From assembly GCA_964387885.1 (NCBI GenBank), contig CAYLYZ010000004.1:1-64000 (forward strand): 64,000 nucleotides of DNA, given 5' to 3'. Positions within the stretch are counted from its first letter, which is position 1. Every line of letters starts with the position of its first letter. Below are positions 8,252 through 18,100 of this stretch, piece by piece. A program made the position numbers and the translations under genes. Source of the DNA: JABGPL01 sp964387885. GTDB taxonomy: Bacteria > Electryoneota > AABM5-125-24 > Hatepunaeales > Hatepunaeaceae. The notes beneath the pieces are model-generated. The model was not told the origin of the DNA, did no database searches, and saw only the letters and a program-made list of their open reading frames with translations.

Positions 8252-11200
8252 ATGGTTCGTTTCACCGTTTTATTGGCTGCAATGTTGATCCTGATCATAA
8301 ATTGCGCGATTGCAATCACAGTAGACAACAACTCTTCATTTATATCCGAATGTCCCGTTGCTTTCACCGAAAATCGCGGTCAATGGGACAAAAGAGTTCT
8401 GTTCAAAGCGGAAGCATCCGGCGGTTTAATCTGGTTTATAGAGCGGGATGGCTTTACGATTCTCTACACAATACCGGATTTAAATGTTCCTCCGGATAGA
8501 AATCCTCGCAATGCTGACCTTCCAGAGGAATTGCAGGATCTTAAACCCAAAAAATACCCACTAAGGCATCACGCACTCAAGTTCAGGTTTATTGATCTCC
8601 AACAACCCTCATTCCTTTATTCTGATATCCCTGCCGGTTCAATTAGCACGACTCCAGAGAACCGTTTATCATGGGACAATAACTACTTTTATGGCAACGA
8701 TCCGTCCGGATGGGTGCCCAATTGCGGTAACTATAAACGGGTCACCTCTCGCGATGTGTGGGATGGAATCAACATAGAATGGTACTCGGTAGATGGTAAT
8801 ATAGAGTTTGACTTTATAGTATATCCCAACTCAGCACCTGAGCGGATCGGCTTGCAGATTGACGGAATAACTGATAAGTTAATAATGACTCCCGATGACC
8901 GGGAGGTGATGTTGCCGACATCTCTTGGGGCATTGCACCTGATACTGCCCGAAGCATGGCAAGTGGCTAATAACGGCAAGACGAGCGAAATTGGGGCAGC
9001 ATTTGAACACCTGGGAGAAAACAAACTTGGATTCACGTTACCTGAGGGGTATGAACCTGGCAAAAAGCTGGTAATTGATCCAATGGTATTCAGTACATTT
9101 CTGGGAGGTCGTTCGTATGAGGTTATAACATCGGTTTTCGCAAATCCGGACAACTCCATAGTAGTAGCAGGACGAACAAGAAGTCCGAACTTCCCTGATT
9201 CGGAAGGAGTAATTCAAGATGAGTTTGCAGGTGGTGATAATGATGCATTTTTCAGTTGTTTGAATGAGGATTGCAGTGAACTTATATACAGTACTTATCT
9301 GGGTGGTGAGGGTGATGATATTGCCAATGCAATAATCCATGATGGCGCAGAGGGCATTTATGCAGTTGGAGTAACAGATAGCCCCAATTTTCCAGTTGTT
9401 GAAGGATCTTTTCAAATGGAATTTGGAGGTGGAAATTCCGACGGTTTTATGGCGCATATTTCTAATAATGGTTGCGAATTAATCTACAGCACATTTATAG
9501 GAGGTAGTGCCAGAGATGAAGGCGAAGCTGTGACCGTTATTAATGCGAATGAGGTTATCATAGCCGGGGAGTCAAATAGTCTCGACTATCCGGTCACCGA
9601 AGATGCATTTCAGATTGAACATCGTAATGATGAGACAACCAGAGATGTCGTAATTTCATATCTTAATCTCGAGAATTCAGAGTTAGTCTATAGCACATAT
9701 ATAGGTGGCCGGTCGAACGATGCTGTCAGAGCAATTATACCCGCTGATGATGGAGGTGTGATATTTACCGGACGAACGATGCAACGCAGTTATCCCACTA
9801 CTGAGGGTGCTTTTCAAGAGGAGGTTAACGGGCATTCCGATATTTTTGTAACCCATTTAAGCGAAGATGGTCAAAGACTGATTTCAAGCACGCTGCTCGG
9901 AGGGGGATCAACGGAAATTGCAAACGCAGTAATCCAGGACGGGGAAGGTGGAGTGGTGCTGACCGGTAGTACACAAAGCAGAGATTTTCCTGTTACGGAA
10001 GGAGTTTTTCAACCCGAAAGAGGTAGATTGTCCGATGCCTTCATAGCCCGTCTGAGTGGAGATGGTAGAGAGCTCATTTGCAGTTCTTACCTTGGAGGAG
10101 GAACTATTGACGAAGCAAATGCCATTGTTTCGGACGGCTTCGGCGGATGGATTGTTGGCGGAAAGAGCGGTAGTGATGATTTCCCCTTCACGGAAGGTGC
10201 ATTACAGACAGAAATGCATGGTATCTACGACGCATTCATTACAAGAGTCAATGGTGATCTCAGCCGCATGATCTACAGCAGTTACCTCGGTGGGGACGAA
10301 CACGATAACATCTTTGGTATAACAACTCTCGATGACGGTGATGTTGTGGTTGCTGGTTATACACAGAGTGATGATTTTCCAACAACTGATGGTGCTTTTC
10401 AGGAAAGAGGTCCTGGGGGGGGAGATACATTTATCACCCGGTTTTCCGATTTGGCTTATTTATTATGGGAAGAAATTCCCGAAGGTTATGTAGCTTTTGA
10501 GAGTGAGATGGTAGAATTTGACCTGATCGGAAAGAGATCTGACGAAGGTGGTGAATTGTCTATTGTCTTAAATTCCCCAGACCTCCCTGATGCTGCGACA
10601 ATCGAAGATCACGGCGATGGAAGCGGAAGGTTTCTCTGGCAGACCGATTTTCAGAGTGCCGGAGAATTCACTGCTGTTTTTACCCTGACAGATGGTGAAC
10701 TTGAGCTTGAAACAGAAATCCAGATTATCGTCCTCAACGTTAATAGTCCACCACGCTCTTTTGCAATGCTGGCTCCAGAGAATGAATATCGTTTTTTATA
10801 TGATCCTGATTCATTAGCAGTCGTGGATTTTATCTGGGAGGAATCATTACAGGATGAGTCGGATACAGACAGCATTCGCTACAGGATAGTATACACGGTT
10901 GGGGAGAATCGATATGCTATCAGTTCTTTAGATTCAACCCACTGTGAAATTTCAATTCAGGCACTTGCTGATTCAATGGGATTAGATCGTGAAACCGATA
11001 TTACTTTTTCCTGGTCTGTCCGGGCGAGAGATTCTGAAGATCAACGTTATGCCTCAAACCAACCCTGGACATTCACAATTCCTGCACTCGGAGTAGATAC
11101 AAATCTTTATCCGGATATACCGGAAGAATATTTCCTGTCCTCAAACTATCCTAATCCTTTCAATTCATCCACGACAATTGAGTTTGGAATTCCAATTGCA

Positions 11201-11386
11201 GGAATGGTTGAACTTTCGATAACGAATATAAACGGTCGCAGGATACATTCTTTAGTTTCAGATAGGTTTCAGGCTGGACGCTACAGGGCTGTTTGGGATG
11301 CAGTTAATCATCCGACGGGGGTTTACCTGGTCATAATGCAATCGGAAGAGTTTAATACCTTTCAAAAGGTGCTGTTAATTCGTTAG
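8252..11386 (+). CDS. SBBP-repeat beta-propeller surface protein with sorting domain
   Basis: The 1044-residue protein has a signal peptide (residues 1-21) and then a long N-terminal domain containing ENRGQWD (about 40-46), a hallmark of large SBBP-repeat proteins. Residues about 278-730 hold eight or so repeats of the type YSTYLGG...DD...GFTxSxxFPxTxGAFQ, which build a beta-propeller. Two Ig/Fn3-like domains follow (about 740-950), and the last 85 residues are a PNPFNS sorting domain. The family is found on surfaces of FCB bacteria and some archaea; ligand and function are unknown. AGAGG lies 9 bases before the ATG. The gene is convergent with the next one, with a shared hairpin between them. 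Confidence 0.88.
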   Translation: MVRFTVLLAAMLILIINCAIAITVDNNSSFISECPVAFTENRGQWDKRVLFKAEASGGLIWFIERDGFTILYTIPDLNVPPDRNPRNADLPEELQDLKPKKYPLRHHALKFRFIDLQQPSFLYSDIPAGSISTTPENRLSWDNNYFYGNDPSGWVPNCGNYKRVTSRDVWDGINIEWYSVDGNIEFDFIVYPNSAPERIGLQIDGITDKLIMTPDDREVMLPTSLGALHLILPEAWQVANNGKTSEIGAAFEHLGENKLGFTLPEGYEPGKKLVIDPMVFSTFLGGRSYEVITSVFANPDNSIVVAGRTRSPNFPDSEGVIQDEFAGGDNDAFFSCLNEDCSELIYSTYLGGEGDDIANAIIHDGAEGIYAVGVTDSPNFPVVEGSFQMEFGGGNSDGFMAHISNNGCELIYSTFIGGSARDEGEAVTVINANEVIIAGESNSLDYPVTEDAFQIEHRNDETTRDVVISYLNLENSELVYSTYIGGRSNDAVRAIIPADDGGVIFTGRTMQRSYPTTEGAFQEEVNGHSDIFVTHLSEDGQRLISSTLLGGGSTEIANAVIQDGEGGVVLTGSTQSRDFPVTEGVFQPERGRLSDAFIARLSGDGRELICSSYLGGGTIDEANAIVSDGFGGWIVGGKSGSDDFPFTEGALQTEMHGIYDAFITRVNGDLSRMIYSSYLGGDEHDNIFGITTLDDGDVVVAGYTQSDDFPTTDGAFQERGPGGGDTFITRFSDLAYLLWEEIPEGYVAFESEMVEFDLIGKRSDEGGELSIVLNSPDLPDAATIEDHGDGSGRFLWQTDFQSAGEFTAVFTLTDGELELETEIQIIVLNVNSPPRSFAMLAPENEYRFLYDPDSLAVVDFIWEESLQDESDTDSIRYRIVYTVGENRYAISSLDSTHCEISIQALADSMGLDRETDITFSWSVRARDSEDQRYASNQPWTFTIPALGVDTNLYPDIPEEYFLSSNYPNPFNSSTTIEFGIPIAGMVELSITNINGRRIHSLVSDRFQAGRYRAVWDAVNHPTGVYLVIMQSEEFNTFQKVLLIR

Positions 11387-11604
11387 TTTGGGTGATGGTG
11401 AGCGGACTGAGGATGTTAATAATCCGCTCTGTGCTCAAGGTTTGAGGAGATATTGACGTCGCGCCTTATGAACCTGGTGGGCTATCGCGGCCTGCCATTC
11501 AAATCCAGTGCAGTTATCTCCTTATTCAATGTGTCTCTCCGACTTACACGAAGATATACCTACTACTGTCTATAAGAATAGTTTGCTACAATATCACAGG
11601 AATT

Positions 11605-11633
11605 CTTACGGGCACGATATTCGTACCCGTAAG
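11605..11633. terminator. Bidirectional hairpin between convergent genes
   Basis: CTTACGGGCACGA pairs with TCGTACCCGTAAG with one mismatch and a 3-base loop. It lies between two converging genes, 17 bases from the end of the minus-strand gene, and can serve both. Confidence 0.7.
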
Positions 11634-11650
11634 TTTAAAGACACATAAAA

Positions 11651-13846
11651 TCACCGCACCAAAACCACCTTCCGCATCACAGACACATCCCCGGCATCCA
11701 TTCGCACGATATAAACTCCAGCCGGAAAGTCAATAGCATCCCACACAAACGTCTGATTACCTGCCCCGACATTCCCGTCGACCAACCGGGAGACCTCCCT
11801 CCCATTGAGATCAAATACAGAGAGTGAAACATGATTTTGTTTAGGTAAATACATCGACAACTTAACCGCTGAGTTAAACGGATTGGGACTCGCCGGATAC
11901 AGTACCGGTGAGGTTGGCAGATCTACTAAATCTGCTTCATTTGCAGTGAATGACCACTCCTCCACGTTGACAGACCAGCGTATTGTGTCAGCATCTACAC
12001 CGTCATAAACTATGGAGGTAACCATAAACTGTCCAACCTCAGGAAATGTCAATTCTACACCTGGAGTATCGTCATCTATTAGCATATCATTGACATACCA
12101 ATCGTAGATAAGCGAATCGGAATTCTCGTTAAAAGGAGTGATTACGAAGTCTTGAGTTGAGTCAACATAAGCAATCAATTCAAGATCAACGGGCCACCAG
12201 GACCATATTGATGAATGGACATCTATTAACCAGTTTACCTGTTCCGAAAGTTCACCATAGGTAACGGTTGCTTGTAGTTCATGCTCGCCTGCTTCGTTGA
12301 AAATTACTGAGACCGAGTCGGATACACCAATCTCCTCAATCTCTTGATTTCGGTGAGTTAAAATCCAGTTATATTCAACCTCCTCACCTTCAGCAACTGC
12401 AACTTCGATGGAGAAATCTATCGAGGTAGTACGTCTGACAGACAAAGAATTTTCTTCAGGTGAAAAACTCCGGAGGAAAAAATCGAGTACCTGAACGTTC
12501 CAATTGATTGTTGTTTCCATTTCTCCATCGGAGATTGCACAGTCTATTTCAAAGTCACCCGTTGCATCAAAAAGAACAATAGCTGAGGAGTCAGTTGAAA
12601 GTGTATCCTCTCCCTTAAACCACATATATCGAAGTGAATCTAACTGTAAATCAATTGAATATACTGCGAATAACACAGTATCCGGTAGAGTTGAGAATTC
12701 AAGCTCCTCAGGTGTATAATCAATAATGATAGGTCCCGAACGTTCCGGGATTAATTTCATGATAAGTCCATCGGTGTTGCCTTCCCTATTCATAGCCCGT
12801 CCACCTGCAATAGTTGACTGATCCCAACAGGTAACAGATGAGAAAAATTTAAAAGATCCATCACCATAAATTCTATGCCAGATTTCATTACCACCTGGTT
12901 CTACCTGAAAGATTACTGCGCAATTTATATTTGAACCAACTAATGAGTATCCACCATCATTCAACCTGTTTATTGATTCGAAACGATCAGCAAGATTGTC
13001 ATTACCCCAGTTGAAAAGACGATGCCACTGTATCTCTCCCACTTCATTCACTTTAATCATTAATCCATCACTTTGTCCTGCCTGGAATCCAGCAATTGCG
13101 AAACCGTTATGACTGTCAGAAACCATATCTCGGACAAATGGAGAGGGACCAACTTCAATGAGATTAGAGAAGATTATTTCACCGGCGAAATTAATTTTTT
13201 GTAACCAAACCAGATGAGGTTCATTTCCCCTCCAAGAGTGTCCAAGAAGCATAATCCCACCCTCAGTCTCTCGCATCGCATAGAATTCATCACGTGCTCC
13301 ACCTTCGTATTGTCGACTCCAAATAACACCGCCATCCCTATTGATGCATACTACATAACCTTGATCGTTATCATCGAAACGGCCTCGACCCGCTAAAACA
13401 AACTCTCCACTCTTTAGCTCTATAATAGCATTACACTGACCTCCACCATATGATCTTAACCAAATTTGTTCACCATCGCCGTTGGTCATTAGAGCTGTCA
13501 TCCCCTGCCTGCGAGTATATCCACCAGAAATAAATCCTCCCTCGTCAGTTTCAATAATTGATGTAAGGAACTCATAAACATTCATGGTTCCGTATGATCC
13601 CGACCATTCCAATTCTCCCAGATCTGATACTTTAACAATCCAGAAATCAGATGTCGGATCTCCAGCTCGTGATGTAACTTTTGTATAACCGCAAGCGACA
13701 TAACTACCATCAATTGTTAAATAGATATCATTGATGCATTCGTAATTTCCAAAATTATAATAATGTACCCACTCGGGATCGGGTTGTCCCATTGTGAGTT
13801 TAATCATACAAAATATAAGTAGTATTAAAATCTCTCGAGATTTCAT
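11651..13846 (-). CDS. Propeller/Ig surface protein with sorting domain (paralogue A)
   Basis: From the ATG at 13846 (GGAG 7 bases upstream) the protein has 731 residues. After a signal peptide ending at about MGQ come roughly seven blade-like repeats of the type DGGxIxxGxT...LVWLxKIxxxGEIxW (about 25-375), then three Ig/PKD-like domains (about 380-640) and a sorting domain beginning ASPNPFNSAV. The third Ig-like domain opens with the sequence SIWSWWP. The same domain order is found in the three tandem genes at 57-64 kb, so these are paralogues. The 3' 230 bases are nearly identical in DNA to the end of the gene at 15188, whose other domains differ. It is probably an exported adhesin or binding protein; the ligand is unknown. 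Confidence 0.82.
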   Translation of the reverse strand: MKSREILILLIFCMIKLTMGQPDPEWVHYYNFGNYECINDIYLTIDGSYVACGYTKVTSRAGDPTSDFWIVKVSDLGELEWSGSYGTMNVYEFLTSIIETDEGGFISGGYTRRQGMTALMTNGDGEQIWLRSYGGGQCNAIIELKSGEFVLAGRGRFDDNDQGYVVCINRDGGVIWSRQYEGGARDEFYAMRETEGGIMLLGHSWRGNEPHLVWLQKINFAGEIIFSNLIEVGPSPFVRDMVSDSHNGFAIAGFQAGQSDGLMIKVNEVGEIQWHRLFNWGNDNLADRFESINRLNDGGYSLVGSNINCAVIFQVEPGGNEIWHRIYGDGSFKFFSSVTCWDQSTIAGGRAMNREGNTDGLIMKLIPERSGPIIIDYTPEELEFSTLPDTVLFAVYSIDLQLDSLRYMWFKGEDTLSTDSSAIVLFDATGDFEIDCAISDGEMETTINWNVQVLDFFLRSFSPEENSLSVRRTTSIDFSIEVAVAEGEEVEYNWILTHRNQEIEEIGVSDSVSVIFNEAGEHELQATVTYGELSEQVNWLIDVHSSIWSWWPVDLELIAYVDSTQDFVITPFNENSDSLIYDWYVNDMLIDDDTPGVELTFPEVGQFMVTSIVYDGVDADTIRWSVNVEEWSFTANEADLVDLPTSPVLYPASPNPFNSAVKLSMYLPKQNHVSLSVFDLNGREVSRLVDGNVGAGNQTFVWDAIDFPAGVYIVRMDAGDVSVMRKVVLVR

Positions 13847-13944
13847 ACAATTCTCCATTTTTGAGATAAATGAAATCAAATAAATTCCATATCACATGCT
13901 TTGATCCCCTGTAAAAACAGGAGATCAAAGCGTAATGGTACAAT

Positions 13945-14322
13945 TCAATCCTCTGGATCACGCATGAAGAAAGTCTGAATGCCTGGGTCATCGAGACTTG
14001 CAATTGGATTGTCAATTGGGAATCCAGCTTCAAACTCCCAATCTTCCGTATCGTAAACCCATGCTTTCCAATACGTAGGATCACCTTCTCTTTCACAGTC
14101 AAATACTCCATTCGCATCAGTTTCGCCATCCTGTCTTAGTTCGTTGCCAACCTTCAATGAAACTGGATGATTTGCAATGCCATTTTCTCCTGCATCACAT
14201 ACAATAATCTTGTAGTAATTTGTGGCATATGCTTTTTTATGCAACAAGTGAATCCCTAAACCGATTCCTCCAAAAGTAGAAAAAATAACTAAAGCCCAGA
14301 CTAATATTTTCTTGCGATTCAT
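13945..14322 (-). CDS. Small exported or membrane-anchored protein, Ig/carboxypeptidase-regulatory-like fold
   Basis: From the ATG at 14322 (GGAGAAATC just upstream) the protein has 125 residues. It has one N-terminal hydrophobic segment (KKILVWALVIFSTFGGIGLGI), then a small beta domain with VCDAGENGIANHPVSLKVG and DGETDANGVFDCE. This resembles the repeating pattern of carboxypeptidase regulatory-like or surface-exposed beta-sandwich domains, in which a value is altered by a 'new state' given in the second strand. It lies 98 bases upstream of the propeller gene on the same strand and could share its transcript. I do not recognise a specific family. Confidence 0.6.
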   Translation of the reverse strand: MNRKKILVWALVIFSTFGGIGLGIHLLHKKAYATNYYKIIVCDAGENGIANHPVSLKVGNELRQDGETDANGVFDCEREGDPTYWKAWVYDTEDWEFEAGFPIDNPIASLDDPGIQTFFMRDPED

Positions 14323-14363
14323 GATTTCTCCAATGTTGTTTTTTTGAAATAATTTATTACATT

Positions 14364-14454
14364 GGAGGTGACGGAAGGATTCCAACGGAGTCCTCCCGTA
14401 CCTCCGTCGGGTATGCTCTTCTTTTGAAATGGTTTGGCATGCCCGACTTTTTTT
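14364..14454. repeat. Tandem strong hairpins upstream of the small exported protein
   Basis: Hairpin 1 (14364-14405) pairs GGAGGT with ACCTCC and ACGGAAGGA with TCCTCCCGT around a bulged G, with a further short inner stem. Hairpin 2 (14406-14447) pairs GTCGGGTATGC with GCATGCCCGAC and is followed on the plus strand by seven T. They abut each other and lie 42 bases upstream of a start codon on the minus strand. They could be a transcript leader, a terminator for plus-strand transcription, or a dispersed repeat. Confidence 0.65.
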
Positions 14455-15083
14455 ACATAACGGTTAAAATTGTCTGGTCTTCCCGCATTCAAGTTGGGGC
14501 ACATAACAAGTGCCCAACCTCCCTGATTTTCTTTGATCCTGTTTTGAGTAGATAAAATTCTGTATATGAATTTATGGATGAGACGAAAGGTATGGGCTTA
14601 AAGTTGTACAAACATGCAGAGACAATCGGTAATCCTTGCTTTAATGCAGAGTGGTAAGGTTTACACTTAAAGGCATTTAAGTCTTGGATTGAAGACAAAT
14701 CAGCTCCTCCCCTTATAACCGGGTGGGGGGGGGAGTAATCTAAGTATTATCATGATGTTATCCGTCTAAGTAAACTTCTCAATCAGTTAGGTTTTATCTG
14801 AATTCAAATATTTATCGGTCATTTCACAACAAAAGCAATCTAATCATTTAAAGGTGAATTGTCAAGAAGAATAATCCACTTAAAAGAATATATTAATTGG
14901 TTTACAAATGCAATGATATCGCTTCTCCCGGACAGGAATTTCCAGTCTCTTTTACATGAAGTGATCAATGTCAGTAATCCTGGTGCAATCCCTCATTGCC
15001 TCGGAGCCCGGATGTATTTAGCCGTTATTGGAATATAGTATTTTTGCGTATGATAGTTCTCGAAAACCGGATACTCAAAGCGG
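14455..15083. other. Intergenic region, no gene supported
   Basis: About 630 bases with scattered short frames only. A C/G tract hairpin (CTCCTCCCC with GGGGGGGGGAG) lies near 14703-14736. Nothing else is recognisable. Confidence 0.5.
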
Positions 15084-15117
15084 GGAGTAAGGGCACAGCG
15101 CGCTGTGCCCTTGCTCC
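15084..15117. repeat. Loopless palindrome downstream of the C25-like gene
   Basis: GGAGTAAGGGCACAGCG and CGCTGTGCCCTTGCTCC form 17-base arms with one T/G pair and no spacer. It lies 70 bases beyond the stop codon of the minus-strand gene. A related shorter hairpin with the AGCAAGGGCAC beginning occurs at 50951-50974. Confidence 0.75.
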
Positions 15118-15187
15118 TAATAATTAGATGTAACTCGGAAAAAATCAAAAGGGATAAAACAGCCTGAAGGCTGTACTCTAAACTTTA

Positions 15188-18100
15188 TTAACGTACTAAA
15201 ACAACCTTCCGCATTTCAGACACATCCCCGGCATCCATTCGCACGATATAAACTCCCGCCGGAAAATCAATAGCATCCCACACAAACATCTGATTTCCAA
15301 CCCCGACAATCCCATCAACCAACCGGGAGACCTCCCTCCCATTGAGATCAAATACAGATAGTGAAACCTGATCTTGTTTAGGCAAGTACAACGACAACTT
15401 AACCGCTGAGTTAAACGGATTTGGAAATGGCTCAAACAATTCAAGCTGTCGCGGAACAGGAGCTGAATATTCCGGATTATCCGCAGGATCGAGGACATGT
15501 ACCGAGATATCAACGATATCCTCGCCATCGAAGGCGGTGTGATTGAAAGTCAATTGACAGTTGTAATCAAAGGAGATTAATCCGGTTGCATTAACCTGCA
15601 AGATCATGTCAACATCCGAATCTGCATCCAGAATGCCTGTCATTGGATTTACATCAAGCCATCCTATGTCCGATCCCATCTGCCAGATATCAATCCGGTC
15701 ACCAACACGATTCAAGTAGTCATTTACCAACATGCCAAAAACCAGTCCAAAAGGACCCATGTTCTCGGTTATAAAGATTCCCCCCGGCTGACCAATTTGC
15801 TCGGTTTCGAGATTACCGACTAAAATCGTATCTCCGGTAAGGGTGTTCATCTTGTGAACCACCTTATCTTCAATCCCAACTTTATGGAGAATATATAGAT
15901 TGCATTCATCCGGGTCTTCATTCCAATAAGCCATACCGGTGATTTCCCATCCAAAAGACATCTGCCTTCTGAGTTCTTCACCCTGTGTGTTAACAGCATA
16001 AATGACATTTGCATCATTTCCAATCCACAAGGCATTAAGGTCCGGATCATACGCTAAAGCCCGATTATTATTGAAAGGGCCCCTGAAAGAACTAATCCGG
16101 TTGCCTATTAAGTCAAATCCGAATATATCCTGTTCACCCGAACCCCAGATTAATGTCCCGTCATAAGTCAAATCTAACATACCTGTCCTGGAACGCCCGA
16201 CCTGTTCCATGCGTCTCTGCAGACGTCCTACCGAATCAAGTACATATATCATACAGGGATTACTTGTACCTCTGCCTGATACGTAATATTCACCATTAAT
16301 ACAGGTGACGCCTTCAAGTTGAATGTCTCCGACAACAGGGGCAACAACTAATGACTGTATCATTTGGCCGATACCATTGTGGCCACCTACATAACCTTTA
16401 GAGCATTCCCATTCTAATTCACCATTTCCTTCGTTTGAAATGGTTAGTTCGACTTCATGTTCTCGTCCGGCTGCTAACTGAGTTTCAATGTTATTGCTTG
16501 AAATGCTGAATTCAGGGTGGAGAAGTTGTAAATCAAATTGTTCTTCATTATTCTCGGCAAGATGTAAATTTGTAATAATCAGATCGTTGTACCAACTTTT
16601 GGAAGCTATTAAGTTATAAGATGACGCCCACGCTTCGGGAATTGCCCATTCGCCATTTTGTGAAGACATCACTTTCTGTCCAAGGGAGGTTCTTATTAAC
16701 ACGCTATCGAGAGGTGCACCAGTGGCAGCATCATATGCAGTTCCACTAAGGCTTCCGGTAGGAGTGCTGCGGAAAGTAGTAAAGAGTACCGCCCGACGCG
16801 ATTGAATTGGTGCTGATGTTACAGGATATTGATTCTCACAAGCATAGTTTATCCCTATTTTCCCATCAGGACTGCATATTCCGGTGCTGAAGAATCGCGG
16901 GAAATCACCCTCAATATCATTTGGGACTCTCTTGTATTGGCAGAGGATGTTTCCGTCTCCGCTCTCAATGGAATAAAAATCCGGATCGTATAGAATTACT
17001 TCAAAAGTTAGACCTTCCCCTGCTCCAACTATAGATGCATTTACCCATTCAACAACAAAATAGTGTTCATCAGCATTGTAGTAGGTCAGTATATCCTGAT
17101 TATGATCGGAGACGTCGAGATTATCCCAGTAAGGGGCAATCATCCCAAAGGACCCATTGATCAATTGATCGAGAGGAAAATTGTCATACTGGCAGCATCG
17201 CTCAGTGTTCTCACCAAATGCTATAAATCCGTTTGTACAAATTGTAACTTCGTTAAATCTCTCACCATAAAATTGAAATTCAAACGGAAGATCGATCTCT
17301 ATCGCAATATCACCTTCTATGTTGTCAAATGGAGAGGTACCATCATAATCGCTATCGTCATCGTCGGGATCTATTTCAATCCATTCATATTCCGGCGCGA
17401 GAATCCAATCGTTATCGGTATTATCATAACATACGTATCCATACTCATCCGGAGGCATTGGACCCCCCTCTTCTGGAACTCCAACCTGCAATTCAAAGAA
17501 TACGGTATCGGGTACATTTTCTTCCCTTACCCTTAGAAGGAGCATCATAGGTGAAATTGTTCCCGGGACAGTAATCGAACTTCCATATACAAGGAATTCG
17601 TTGTTTGCAGGCGCAGATCTGCCAACGGAAATTGCCGGATATCCTGCCTCAGCTGATTCAACTAATAGGTCGGTTGAAAGAGATACTAATTCAGTAAGAA
17701 CCGGTATTGAACGAACAGATCCGTTATTCCTGAGCACGATTTGTAGTTCCTGCGGATCGGCACCAACTATGTTACCACCGACAATCTCATGAAATTCGAG
17801 ACTTGGTCCTTCGATATCGAGAATTAACGGGCTATTCCACTCACCCTCGTCGCTAATCAAGGACAAAGAAAACCCGGGTAATATTCCACCTGAAGCTGAA
17901 TGGGAGACTGATACTTGTAACGGAGTTTCAGATTGAATGCTGCTTTGCGGATCTATCCTCCCGAATTCAATCATTTCGTCTTCAAATGTCAACCAGGGTG
18001 ATTCACACGTGATGAGTGCTATTGGATTATTAACAGCCTGATTAGTACCGATGTTCTCAACCGATATGAAAAGGTCGAGAGTTTCTCCCGGATTGGGTGC

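Noticed and set aside
14319..14698. Two short minus-strand frames (61 and 69 residues)
   Set aside because: They translate hairpin repeats and have no plausible start site or family.
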